DNA of 53,636 bases from DT-110 sp964342305 (GTDB lineage: Bacteria; Bacteroidota; Bacteroidia; Chitinophagales; Saprospiraceae): contig CAYFGK010000031.1 in the NCBI GenBank assembly GCA_964342305.1, forward strand, positions 1-53,636. The letters run 5' to 3'. This document shows positions 7,679-16,541 of the stretch, one piece after another. Positions within the stretch are counted from its first letter, which is position 1; every line of letters begins with the position of its first letter. A model generated the notes under the pieces. The model saw nothing but the letters and a program-made list of their open reading frames with translations, searched no databases and was not told where the DNA came from. The translations under genes and the position numbers were made by a program.

Positions 7679-9910
7679 ATGAGAAATCGGGACCTGCTGA
7701 TCGTAAGACGAATCATCGTTGGCTATGTATTCTTGCTTGTTTTTACGCCTTTTAATCAGGCTTTCGCCCAAAAATCAGTAGCGCGTCAGTGGAACGATGT
7801 TTTATTGGAGGCTATCCGGAATGATTTTGCCCGTCCTACGGTACATGCCAGAAACCTGTTCCACGTATCGGTTGCCATGTATGATGCCTGGGCTGCATTC
7901 GACGAGGATGCACGTCCGTATTTATTGGGAAATAAAGTGGGTACTTATACCTGCCCTTTTGAAGGAGTACCTGCTCCGGCCGACATAACGGCTGCTCAGG
8001 AGGAAGCCATTAGTTACGCTGCTTATCGATTATTAACGCACCGGTTTCGTTTTTCGCCGGGAGCAGAGACATCCCTCGCGCGATTTGACAGCCTGATGCA
8101 TGCATTAGGCTATGATAAAAACATGGTATCCATTGATTATTCCACGGGCTCGCCGGCGGCCTTAGGGAACTACCTGGCCGCAAGTTTAGAGGCTTTTGGT
8201 TTTCAAGATAACGCCAATGAAATGGGCGATTACGCCAATCTGGTTTATGCACCTACTAATGATTACCTATCTCCTGCCGAGTCTGGCAGTCAGGGGATTA
8301 ATGACCCTAACCGTTGGCAGCCTCTTTCCTTTAATTTCTTTATCGATCAGGCAGGATTTGAAATACCCGGAGGCATCCCGGACTTCCTCAGTCCCGAATG
8401 GGGAAAAGTCACTCCTTTTTCCCTTTCTACGGAGGATCTGACCATCCATAATCGGGACGGAGAAGATTACTGGGTTTATCACGATCCCGGACCTCCGGCC
8501 TATCTTCAGGAGGACGGGGGAGGGACGTCTTCCTTGTATGCCTGGAACCATAGCCTGGTCTCCATCTGGTCATCACATTTGGATCCCGGAGATAGTGTAC
8601 TAATTGATATATCCCCCAATGCCATTGGCAATTTGCGCATTGACTCTTTTCCGAGAACCCTGGCCGACCTCCAGGATTTTTATAAACTAGAGGGTGGGGG
8701 CGACCCTGGTACCGGATATGATATTAACCCACACACGGGATCACCTTACGATCCCCAAATAGTTCCCAGAGGTGATTATGCGAGGGTATTGGCCGAATTT
8801 TGGGCCGATGGTCCTGATTCCGAAACGCCTCCGGGGCATTGGTTTACTATCCTGAATGGTGTCAACGATCACCCTTTATTAAGCAAAAAGTTCAGGGGCG
8901 TCGGCCCGGTGCTGGAAGATCTGGAATGGGATGTTAAAGCCTATTTTATGTTGGGCGGAGCTATGCACGATGCAGCCATTGCTTCCTGGAGTGTCAAGGG
9001 GTGGTACGATTACATTCGCCCCATATCGGCCATCCGGTACATGGCCGATATGGGGCAGTCCGGTGATCCTGCCCTGCCCAACTATTCTCCGGAAGGTATT
9101 CCGCTCCGGGAGGGATTTATCGAATTTGTCGCTGAAGGCGATACCCTGGCGGGGGCTGATAATGAGCACGTTGGTAAAATCAAAGTGTTTGCCTGGAGAG
9201 GTCCCGATTTTATTCCTGACCCAAAAACAACGGCCGGTGGTGTCGGTTGGATCCTGGCGGAGAACTGGTGGCCCTACCAACGGCCCACCTTCGTTACCCC
9301 TCCCTTTGCCGGCTATGTTTCCGGCCACTCTACCTTTTCCCGGGCGGCTGCAGAAGTGTTGACTCTATTAACCGGAGATCCATATTTTCCGGGCGGGATG
9401 GGTGAATTTATTGCACCAAAAGATGAATTTCTGGTCTTTGAAAAAGGCCCCAGTACCGATGTAATACTCCAATGGGCCAAATATTCTGATGCTTCGGACC
9501 AATGCAGCTTATCAAGAATTTGGGGTGGTATTCATCCGCCTGTGGATGATATACCGGGAAGATTGATTGGCGAAAAAGTAGGAAAGGATGCCTTCAGGTT
9601 TGCGGAACAATTCTTTGATCAAATGAGTACCGGGGTTACTAATAATTATCCGGGTAGGTTAGGGGTAACCATATTTCCCAATCCGGTATCAGATGCTTCA
9701 TCACTGACCGTACGTTTTGATAAACAAGTCTCAGGAAGTCTAAGCTGGAAATTGGTCAGTACGCATGGTAAGGTCCTCAAAAACGGATTCCCGGGCAGCA
9801 ACTCATTGGGGTCATTCAACCTTGGGGTTGATGATGTTCCGCCAGGAGTCTACTGGCTAAGTGTACGTACAGAAAAGCACCTGGAAGCCGTGAAAATTAT
9901 TATTCAATAG
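7679..9910 (+). CDS. Secreted vanadium-dependent haloperoxidase/PAP2-like enzyme with T9SS sorting domain
   Basis: All three active-site motifs of the vanadium haloperoxidase/acid phosphatase superfamily are present. KGWYDYIRP (K440 to P448) fits K-x6-RP. SGH (548-550) carries the acid-base histidine. SRIWGGIHPPVD (S612, R613, H619, D623) fits SR-x5-H-x3-D. The 743-residue product starts with a signal peptide (about 1-30, ending QAFAQ) and ends with a T9SS type A sorting domain (FPNPVSDASS, then PPGVYWLSV). It is therefore exported across the outer membrane. I use the ATG at 7679; an upstream TTG at 7646 is less likely. Whether it oxidises halides or removes phosphate cannot be read from sequence. 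It converges on the polysaccharide locus. Confidence 0.88.
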   Translation: MRNRDLLIVRRIIVGYVFLLVFTPFNQAFAQKSVARQWNDVLLEAIRNDFARPTVHARNLFHVSVAMYDAWAAFDEDARPYLLGNKVGTYTCPFEGVPAPADITAAQEEAISYAAYRLLTHRFRFSPGAETSLARFDSLMHALGYDKNMVSIDYSTGSPAALGNYLAASLEAFGFQDNANEMGDYANLVYAPTNDYLSPAESGSQGINDPNRWQPLSFNFFIDQAGFEIPGGIPDFLSPEWGKVTPFSLSTEDLTIHNRDGEDYWVYHDPGPPAYLQEDGGGTSSLYAWNHSLVSIWSSHLDPGDSVLIDISPNAIGNLRIDSFPRTLADLQDFYKLEGGGDPGTGYDINPHTGSPYDPQIVPRGDYARVLAEFWADGPDSETPPGHWFTILNGVNDHPLLSKKFRGVGPVLEDLEWDVKAYFMLGGAMHDAAIASWSVKGWYDYIRPISAIRYMADMGQSGDPALPNYSPEGIPLREGFIEFVAEGDTLAGADNEHVGKIKVFAWRGPDFIPDPKTTAGGVGWILAENWWPYQRPTFVTPPFAGYVSGHSTFSRAAAEVLTLLTGDPYFPGGMGEFIAPKDEFLVFEKGPSTDVILQWAKYSDASDQCSLSRIWGGIHPPVDDIPGRLIGEKVGKDAFRFAEQFFDQMSTGVTNNYPGRLGVTIFPNPVSDASSLTVRFDKQVSGSLSWKLVSTHGKVLKNGFPGSNSLGSFNLGVDDVPPGVYWLSVRTEKHLEAVKIIIQ

Positions 9911-9939
9911 GACGGCTTCTGATGTTCATAATTCAGGAG

Positions 9940-9960
9940 GCCCAAACCTTTCCGGAAGCG
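9940..9960. repeat. 21-bp intergenic motif, copy 1
   Basis: GCCCAAACCTTTCCGGAAGCG lies between two converging genes. Its reverse complement recurs at 13215-13235 with one mismatch. Twenty of 21 matching bases in non-coding DNA suggests a shared small element or regulatory site. Confidence 0.4.
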
Positions 9961-9977
9961 GTATATTAACCGGGGAT

Positions 9978-11228
9978 TCATAAAGTGTGGATTTTGTAAT
10001 ATATCTGTCCTTCCCTGGTTATTTTTTCACCGCCATTTTCGAGAATGGCTGTCTCGGCTATTGCCAAAATACGATCCACTATTTCGGAAATGGGGGTCAT
10101 GTTGGGCAACTGATCGCGGGAATAATTGATGTATTGATTATTGAAGGGGCTGGCCCAGACTTCTCCTCCGCCTAAATCTGTCATCAGGTGATCGGGGATC
10201 GATCCGCTCCCCTTCAGGACCCCGATAAAGCCACCGCAGGTTGCCGCCTGATTATCGCAATCCAGTCCGGAGCTTACCGCAATGCCAACTGTTTTCAGAA
10301 AATCACCCTCCCCGTACAGGATAGCCATGGCACCAAAGAGTCCGTTGATGATGGCATTGACGTTATTATGAACATCAGTATCCACCGGATAGGCAAAGTA
10401 TTTTTTCCGGATCAATTGATGCGTAACTCTCCAATCATCATTTTTCTCATGCCATTGCCTGACATCCTGTAGTGCCGGAATCATTGGGCTGTCCTCCGGC
10501 AAGGCGTCAATCCCCATTTGATACAGTTGTTGGATATCACTTTCAACAAAAGCCCCGCTGAACAAAGCTGCGTAAAACAAGGTCGGATGCGTTCCCCAAT
10601 CATCGTTCATTACATGGGCTCCCATATCGGCTTTATCAATCGCTTGTTGCGGCATGCCGGGATAGAATACACTCCAAATTTCGTTGACCAGTTGTGGGTC
10701 GATATGCCACCAGTAGAGGTTGTTTTCCTTACTTCCGGTGGCTGGCGGGACCAGGCCCTGATCCATTAATGTTCTGGCTTGTCGGTTGCTACCCCATATG
10801 AAGCGATTGATGTGTGTTTTCCAAACTTCGGCAATCTCTTCATTGGTAATGTCAAGGCCGTACTTTTCCACTGCGTTCAGGTACACGAATTCGATATCCG
10901 AATCGTCATCGCTCCAGGCACCATTCAGGGTATTTGCCAGTACGTCGATATGTCCCCGACGGTCGAAGTGAATCCTCAACCCCGATGTATCGTCTTTTTC
11001 GGTATAGTAACGATTCACTAAAACGGGTATGGCCTCTTCATTGTAGAGGAATTCGAATGGCCAGCCCATGTAATTGCCCACCAATTGACCGAGCCAGTAA
11101 CCTTCAATCTTTTGTTTTAGTGAACTTTGGGAAATAGTGACGTATTCCTGGCCGTAGGTGTGGCCGAAAAAGAAGAAGCCAAGGAGCAAAAAGGCAAATC
11201 GTAATAAAATAGGTGTACGCTGATACAT
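9978..11228 (-). CDS. Secreted ADP-ribosylglycohydrolase family protein
   Basis: Members of this family remove ADP-ribose from proteins or small molecules using a binuclear Mg2+ centre. The 416-residue product has a signal peptide (about 1-27, ending HTYGQ) and the fold start YWLGQLVGNYMGWPFE. The metal-binding motifs are SDDDSD (106-111) and GLDCDNQAAT (about 320-330). The latter matches the usual C-terminal DxDNxxA site. A periplasmic or outer-membrane location is unusual for protein de-ADP-ribosylation. Members in polysaccharide loci may act on other N-glycosidic substrates; that is inference. It is the last gene of the long minus-strand locus and starts 19 bases after the beta-helix gene. 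Confidence 0.85.
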   Translation of the reverse strand: MYQRTPILLRFAFLLLGFFFFGHTYGQEYVTISQSSLKQKIEGYWLGQLVGNYMGWPFEFLYNEEAIPVLVNRYYTEKDDTSGLRIHFDRRGHIDVLANTLNGAWSDDDSDIEFVYLNAVEKYGLDITNEEIAEVWKTHINRFIWGSNRQARTLMDQGLVPPATGSKENNLYWWHIDPQLVNEIWSVFYPGMPQQAIDKADMGAHVMNDDWGTHPTLFYAALFSGAFVESDIQQLYQMGIDALPEDSPMIPALQDVRQWHEKNDDWRVTHQLIRKKYFAYPVDTDVHNNVNAIINGLFGAMAILYGEGDFLKTVGIAVSSGLDCDNQAATCGGFIGVLKGSGSIPDHLMTDLGGGEVWASPFNNQYINYSRDQLPNMTPISEIVDRILAIAETAILENGGEKITREGQIYYKIHTL

Positions 11229-11247
11229 GGATGCTTATTTTTTATCA

Positions 11248-13179
11248 TTATTTAGGCCAGACTTTCACCACTATTTTCCCTGCTTCCAGTTCGGAAAAGG
11301 GTCCCGGAAAAAGCTGTTCGGAATCTCTTTTCATGCCAAAATAGTCCTCGTTGATCTCCAGGGGAGAACCATCCGCATTTTCAAACCAGGTATCCGACGT
11401 TTTTACTCTCCCCAACAGGTTCGTGTCGATAAATGGATTGTTCATCTTCAGCAGGGAAGGTGCAATGGTTAAGTGCAGGAATACTTCTTTCCCCTTCTCT
11501 TCGATCCTGATCCCGGGATCGGTTTCCGGCAGGTGCAACGCCTGGGGTTCATCAGGGTAGGGTTCCGCTTCGTGGAAATAGACATTGCCGTCGACGTACA
11601 TGGGGTAATAACCCTGATAAATCCCCAGACCGTAACTTCCCCGGTCCACCCACCAATGATTGGGCATCAGGAGATTTGTTTCGCGATCGACGGATGAAAA
11701 TATATTGTTATAAAAACGATTATCTGCATTGCGGGTGGTGGCCCGACCCAGTACAGCCGTAACGTGCGGTAAATGAAAGGGGGTTTCCCTGGCCTGCTGA
11801 ACGATTACAATTTTGCCGACAATAATATTATGGAGATAGGCCCCGCCGGAAGACCCATCCAGAAGGCCCACACTTTTGGATAAAAATAAATTGTTATCAA
11901 TGGTGAAAGGACCATGATTGACTTCTACAAACAAGTCTTCCAGGTAGGTGTCGTAGACCAGGTTGCCGGTGACGCGGGTGCCCTGTGTCATCCAGTCCAG
12001 CCATATTCCTTTGAGGCAGTTATTTATACGGTTATTACGTATGATGGCGTCGATCGGACCGTGAAATTTGATCCCGGCAATCTCGGCACCCTCGAATTGT
12101 CGTTTGGTCCAGATGTCGTAGATATGGTTATTTTCCACCAGGCTGAATGCACACCCCATACTGCCACAAATACCGGCCTGTTCACAGTTGTAAATGACAT
12201 TGTTCCGTACGATATGGGATCCAATATTTTCTTTGGACCAATTGTAAGGAGGGCCCTGAATTTTATCGATCAATCGGTTATAATGGGTGGCGCCATCAAT
12301 GGAGGGGGCCTTTGACCAAAGGTTCTGGCCGCTGGCCCGGTCCTTGCCCAGCGTTATTCCGGTGCATTTGGAGTCGTGGACGGTATTGTCTTCAATGATC
12401 CACCCTTTACTCCAGTTAGTTCCGATCAGACCGATTTGCTCGGCCGTTGGCGGGGCCCACTGCGTGGCGGCCTGGGACATTTGAAATCCTCTGACGGTAA
12501 TATAATTGATGCCAGTTTTTTCCGGATAAAAACAGGTCGGGCGGACAAGTATCTCGACTAATTCCTGATTGGGGTCGAATTCGTGGAAATTGGCGTATAT
12601 ATAGGTCGTGGAGTCATCGCTTTCGGTATACCAGGTGTAGGTAGATGCTTCTTTTAGATCAGTGCGTTCCAGTGGTTTAGGGTGGAGTACCTGTTCCAGT
12701 AAAGGAACCTCAAACAGGGACTGACCATTTAGATAGACCTCACCGGTATGATGTATCCGTCCATTATCAACAAACCAGTCTCCATGGATCAGTTCCTGGT
12801 AGGGATGGTAATCGCCGAAGAAAGCATTTGGGATACGGACTTTCCACACATTACCCTTGAAGCGTTGCCAGTCGTTGATCACTTCCGAGCCTTTGATAAT
12901 CACTTTTTCCTGTTCTGCGGCCTGGTAAATGATCCTGTTCTCATCGGAGGTTCCACCGCGCGGCGGATTTACTCGTTCCCGGTAAATGCCTTCGTGAACC
13001 GTAATGACATCACCTGCCTGAGCAATGGCGGCAGCTTTTGATATGGTTTTGAATGGCTTTTCCAAGGTTCCGGGGTTATTGTCATTTCCCCGGGTTGATA
13101 CGTGGTACTCCTGTGCCCCAATGCATAGGGACTGAAAAAGGAGTATGCACAGAAATATTAGTTTTTGCCAGCGGTGCAT
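11248..13179 (-). CDS. Secreted right-handed parallel beta-helix protein (DUF1565-like), putative polysaccharide-active enzyme
   Basis: The product is a 643-residue secreted protein. After a signal peptide (about 1-22) it opens with EYHVSTRGNDNNPGTLEKPF and KTISKAAAIAQAGDVITVHEGIY. This is the standard entry of right-handed beta-helix carbohydrate-active proteins. Repeated coils with Asn ladders follow in the middle (IRNNRINNCLKGIWLD, IDNNLFLSKSVGLLDG). Such proteins are lyases, epimerases or glycosidases acting on acidic or branched polysaccharides. The specific reaction cannot be assigned. The C terminus (about 560-643) is a beta-rich accessory domain. It sits between the GH13 gene and the ADP-ribosylglycohydrolase gene in the locus. 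Confidence 0.82.
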   Translation of the reverse strand: MHRWQKLIFLCILLFQSLCIGAQEYHVSTRGNDNNPGTLEKPFKTISKAAAIAQAGDVITVHEGIYRERVNPPRGGTSDENRIIYQAAEQEKVIIKGSEVINDWQRFKGNVWKVRIPNAFFGDYHPYQELIHGDWFVDNGRIHHTGEVYLNGQSLFEVPLLEQVLHPKPLERTDLKEASTYTWYTESDDSTTYIYANFHEFDPNQELVEILVRPTCFYPEKTGINYITVRGFQMSQAATQWAPPTAEQIGLIGTNWSKGWIIEDNTVHDSKCTGITLGKDRASGQNLWSKAPSIDGATHYNRLIDKIQGPPYNWSKENIGSHIVRNNVIYNCEQAGICGSMGCAFSLVENNHIYDIWTKRQFEGAEIAGIKFHGPIDAIIRNNRINNCLKGIWLDWMTQGTRVTGNLVYDTYLEDLFVEVNHGPFTIDNNLFLSKSVGLLDGSSGGAYLHNIIVGKIVIVQQARETPFHLPHVTAVLGRATTRNADNRFYNNIFSSVDRETNLLMPNHWWVDRGSYGLGIYQGYYPMYVDGNVYFHEAEPYPDEPQALHLPETDPGIRIEEKGKEVFLHLTIAPSLLKMNNPFIDTNLLGRVKTSDTWFENADGSPLEINEDYFGMKRDSEQLFPGPFSELEAGKIVVKVWPK

Positions 13180-13214
13180 GATTGATGGTTTTTCTGCGTC
13201 GTTAATGCTTATAT

Positions 13215-13235
13215 CGCTTCCGAAAAGGTTTGGGC
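13215..13235. repeat. 21-bp intergenic motif, copy 2
   Basis: CGCTTCCGAAAAGGTTTGGGC is the reverse complement of 9940-9960 with one mismatch. Here it forms the left part of the hairpin at 13223-13250. Confidence 0.4.
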
Positions 13236-13250
13236 TTTGCCAGACCTTTT
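13223..13250 (-). terminator. Hairpin between GH13 and beta-helix genes
   Basis: AAAAGGTTTGG pairs with CCAGACCTTTT as an 11-bp stem with one G-U wobble and a six-base loop. On the minus strand it is followed by a short T run (TTTT). It would attenuate or end transcription between the GH13 gene (ends 13346) and the beta-helix gene (starts 13179), so the last two genes of the locus may be expressed at a lower level or from their own promoter. Confidence 0.5.
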
Positions 13251-13345
13251 CACGCGAGCATAGGAGGTACCTGACGGGCTTTAGGGACCTTTCATTTTGA
13301 TAAGGTTGGACCTCGAATTAGTGGAATGTAAAAACCCCGTGTCTT

Positions 13346-15190
13346 TTAATTAGATACCTCGAGAATTAAAGGTTGCTTTGACTCAACGGTAAGGCTATTC
13401 TCCAAAATGAATTCTTTTCCCGTCATGACATCCCTTCCCCTGGCCCCTTTATCCAGCAACTCTGCAAATTGGGCTAAGTCGACTGTTTGCTGGTCAGCCG
13501 TTTTATTCAACATTACTATTATCTTCTGATCGTCATTGAATCGGAAATAGGTATACACTCCGTTTTTTGGTTGAAAGTGTATTAATCGGCCCTCGTGAAT
13601 GGCGGTAGCCGTTTTTCGCCAATTCAGCAATTTTTTGACAAACTGCCGGGCCTCTGTTTGTTCTTGGGTCAGACCATTGCCCGTAAAGGCGTTAACCTCA
13701 TCCCCTTCCCAGCCGCCGGGGTAATCGCTCCTGATATTGCCATGGCTGTCATCACCCGTATTTGACATAAGAATTTCCGTACCGTAGTAAAACTGAGGGG
13801 TACCGCGCATGGTAGCGAAATAGACCATAGCAAGCTTGAACAAGCCGATATCCTCGTTTAGTTGCGTAAAAATGCGGCTCATATCGTGGTTGTCGGGAAA
13901 GATGACGTGTTTGTCAGGGGCTGCATACAGGAAATCATTCGACAGTATCTCATAAAGGCCGATCATCCCCGAGTCCCAGGCTTCCTCTTCCACCAAAGCC
14001 TTCTTTAGGGCATTTTGTAACGGAAAGTCGAGCAGGCCCGGCAGGCAGGAGGTATAACCATCTGGATTTTCTTTTCCCTTTTGCCAATAGGCTAAAACGG
14101 CTGGATTTAAGCTCCACTCTTCACCACAAATATTAAAATTGGGATATTCACTCATGACCGCACAAGTCCATTGCGACATAAAGTCCTTGTCGGAATAGGG
14201 ATAAGTATCCATTCGTATCCCGGACAGGCCGATGTATTCAATCCACCATATGGTGTTTTGAATGAGGTAATCAGCCAGCAATGGATTTCTTTGATTGAGG
14301 TCAGGCATGGAGGGTACGAACCAGCCGTCCGAAAAATGTGCCCGATCGAAGGCGGAAGCATAAGGGTCGCGCAGGGTGGTGCGCCGGTGATTCGTCTGGA
14401 AAAAATTAGTGGGATTATTAATCCAGTCTTTGGAGGGCAGATCGTCCATCCACCAATGCGCGGACCCGCAATGGTTCATGATCATATCCATGATGATCTT
14501 GATGCCTTTATCACCGGCCTTTACCGAAAGCTCTTTGTATTCTGCATTGGTTCCGAAGCGGGGATCTACCTGGTAAAAATCCGTAGCAGCATAGCCATGG
14601 TAGGAAGACCTGGGTTGATTGTTTTCCAGGATGGGGTTTAGCCAAATCGACGTATAGCCCAGGTCAGACAAGTAATCCAGATGGTTGATAATGCCGCGGA
14701 GATCGCCGCCGTGCCGACCCCATTTGTCACTGCGGTTAAGTTTGTCGGGCATGCCTTCGATATTGTCGTTACCGGGGTCGCCGTTGGCAAAGCGGTCGGG
14801 CGTAATGAGGTACATCACATCGGAATTGTCATATCCTTTGCGAAGAGCTGCGTCCTGATCTCTGGGCAATAAGCGGTATTCGGTGGTGTTTAGCACTTGA
14901 TTTTCGCTGTTCTTGAAATCGATGCTAAACGTCCCCGGAGATACATTGTGCTGAAGATCCAGGTAGATAAATAGGTAATTACTGTTTTCAACCGAGACCG
15001 TTCTTTTTACGCTAATCCCGTTGTAGTTGATTTCCGGTTTCAACCTGGCAATATCTTGCCCGTACACCATTATTTGCAATTCCGATTGCTGCATCCCTGT
15101 CCACCAAAAAGGAGGCTCCATGCGCTCAATGGCAGACTGCGCCAAGGTGAAAGTGGGTAGGAACAATAACAGATAAAGTATTTTTTTCAT
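13346..15190 (-). CDS. GH13 alpha-glucan hydrolase (SusA/neopullulanase-like)
   Basis: This secreted alpha-amylase-family enzyme should cleave alpha-1,4 glucans such as starch or pullulan. From the ATG at 15190 (614 residues) it has a signal peptide (MKKILYLLLFLPTFTLAQ) and an N-terminal beta-sandwich (about 20-115, the cyclomaltodextrinase-type N domain). A TIM barrel follows. Catalytic residues are D328 in GIRMDTYPY, E357 in NICGEEW and D436 in FPDNHDMSR. Calcium and substrate residues appear in IMDMIMNHCG. A C-terminal beta domain closes the protein. An ATG at 15214 would add eight residues and overlap the upstream gene, so it is not preferred. Confidence 0.92.
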   Translation of the reverse strand: MKKILYLLLFLPTFTLAQSAIERMEPPFWWTGMQQSELQIMVYGQDIARLKPEINYNGISVKRTVSVENSNYLFIYLDLQHNVSPGTFSIDFKNSENQVLNTTEYRLLPRDQDAALRKGYDNSDVMYLITPDRFANGDPGNDNIEGMPDKLNRSDKWGRHGGDLRGIINHLDYLSDLGYTSIWLNPILENNQPRSSYHGYAATDFYQVDPRFGTNAEYKELSVKAGDKGIKIIMDMIMNHCGSAHWWMDDLPSKDWINNPTNFFQTNHRRTTLRDPYASAFDRAHFSDGWFVPSMPDLNQRNPLLADYLIQNTIWWIEYIGLSGIRMDTYPYSDKDFMSQWTCAVMSEYPNFNICGEEWSLNPAVLAYWQKGKENPDGYTSCLPGLLDFPLQNALKKALVEEEAWDSGMIGLYEILSNDFLYAAPDKHVIFPDNHDMSRIFTQLNEDIGLFKLAMVYFATMRGTPQFYYGTEILMSNTGDDSHGNIRSDYPGGWEGDEVNAFTGNGLTQEQTEARQFVKKLLNWRKTATAIHEGRLIHFQPKNGVYTYFRFNDDQKIIVMLNKTADQQTVDLAQFAELLDKGARGRDVMTGKEFILENSLTVESKQPLILEVSN

Positions 15191-15206
15191 GGTTGGGAAT
15201 GTTGGA

Positions 15207-16499
15207 TTATTCATTTTTCAAAAGGGGCTGATAAATAGCCTTTCGGAAGTCATTGTCTTTTTCGTATCCTCCCGGCTGCACCCAAAACATTTGTGTCATC
15301 ATAACCCCTACGAAATCGCGGTGGGGATCTACCCAAAAGTGAGTACCCTCGTAACCGCCTCCTATCCACAAACCACCGTCTCCGGAACCGTCGACTCTCA
15401 TGGAGTCACTACTGACCCAGAGGTTGTATCCGTTATGCCCGTAAGGGTTGTCTAATTGTGTTTGTGGGGCATACATTTCTTTAACGGTAGTTTCGTTGAG
15501 GAAGCGGTGGCCATTTAATTGACCTCCATTCAAAAGCATTCTTAAAAAATCAGCATATCCGTCTGCCGTAGCAATCATGCTTTCTCCTCCCAGGTATAAT
15601 TCGTGCTCAGGATCATAATCAGGTACATCCGGACCGAAAATATCAAGTTCCCCAGAATGTGCCTGGCGAAGAACGGTATCCCGTCCGGATATTCTTGGGG
15701 GTACTTGTGCTCCTTCGGGCAGGTTGTATTGCAGGCCTGTAATCTGCATTGGATCTGTTATGCGCTCTTTAACTAATTGATCCAGGCTTTTTCCCGTTGC
15801 GCGCTCCGCTACCAATCCCAGAACAGTCGTATTGGTTCCGTAAAAGTAGGTACTTCCGGGGTGCTGGATAAGGGGCATTTCCGCCAGCCGGGCTATTAAT
15901 TCTTCGCTATTATTTGCCGCTGGCAGATTCTTTTCTGCCAGCATCGTATCCAGACATGGCATATTGGTAGTAGCATAATAAAAGCCGGCCTGGTGATTGA
16001 TCAGATGTAGCACGGTCATGACTGAATCCGGATCAACCAGGCCATAGGGGCAAGCTGATACCAGGCTGTCGGAAGGTAGCTCAGCCAGTGGAATCCCCTC
16101 TTTTGATACGGCAACTTGCAGGTCCTCAAACTCGGGGATGTATTTGGTAACGGGGTCATCAAGGTGAATAATCCCATCCTCAACCAGATCAAGTGCTAAG
16201 GCAATGGTAATGATCTTGCTCATTGACCAGATCCGGATCCAGCTGTCGCCATCGATGGTCATGCCGGGAAGCAGCTCCTCATTAACAGCGCTGTGTTCGT
16301 ACAGTAGTTCTCCCGCTTTATTTTCTAATCGGGCATACAGGAAAGGGTAATAACCGTTGTCAACGTAATGGTTAAGGATAGAATCGAGCGCATCAGGTTG
16401 TTGGACAATTGTGGATGATGGTTGTTCTCTTTTGCAGGTGAAAAGGATTAGACAACATCCGAAGAAGAGCGTAATAAGTTGGAGGTTATTGGTTTTCAT
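15207..16499 (-). CDS. Serine hydrolase of the class C beta-lactamase family (lipoprotein)
   Basis: This is a lipoprotein (lipobox ILFTC, Cys22) with a beta-lactamase/DD-peptidase fold. The nucleophile motif is S92-M-S-K95 in RIWSMSKIITIA. A YGTN segment in TYFYGTNTTVLG is a likely second catalytic motif, and GGYEGTHFWVDP is in the place of the HxG/KTG motif. Members of this family are esterases, transpeptidase-like or D-aminopeptidase-like enzymes more often than true beta-lactamases. In a polysaccharide locus an esterase role is plausible but not shown. It is followed on the same strand by the GH13 gene after 16 bases. Confidence 0.85.
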   Translation of the reverse strand: MKTNNLQLITLFFGCCLILFTCKREQPSSTIVQQPDALDSILNHYVDNGYYPFLYARLENKAGELLYEHSAVNEELLPGMTIDGDSWIRIWSMSKIITIALALDLVEDGIIHLDDPVTKYIPEFEDLQVAVSKEGIPLAELPSDSLVSACPYGLVDPDSVMTVLHLINHQAGFYYATTNMPCLDTMLAEKNLPAANNSEELIARLAEMPLIQHPGSTYFYGTNTTVLGLVAERATGKSLDQLVKERITDPMQITGLQYNLPEGAQVPPRISGRDTVLRQAHSGELDIFGPDVPDYDPEHELYLGGESMIATADGYADFLRMLLNGGQLNGHRFLNETTVKEMYAPQTQLDNPYGHNGYNLWVSSDSMRVDGSGDGGLWIGGGYEGTHFWVDPHRDFVGVMMTQMFWVQPGGYEKDNDFRKAIYQPLLKNE

Positions 16500-16541
16500 G
16501 GTACCGTATTTCTTGCCAAATAAATAGGAGTGGAGTCAAAC

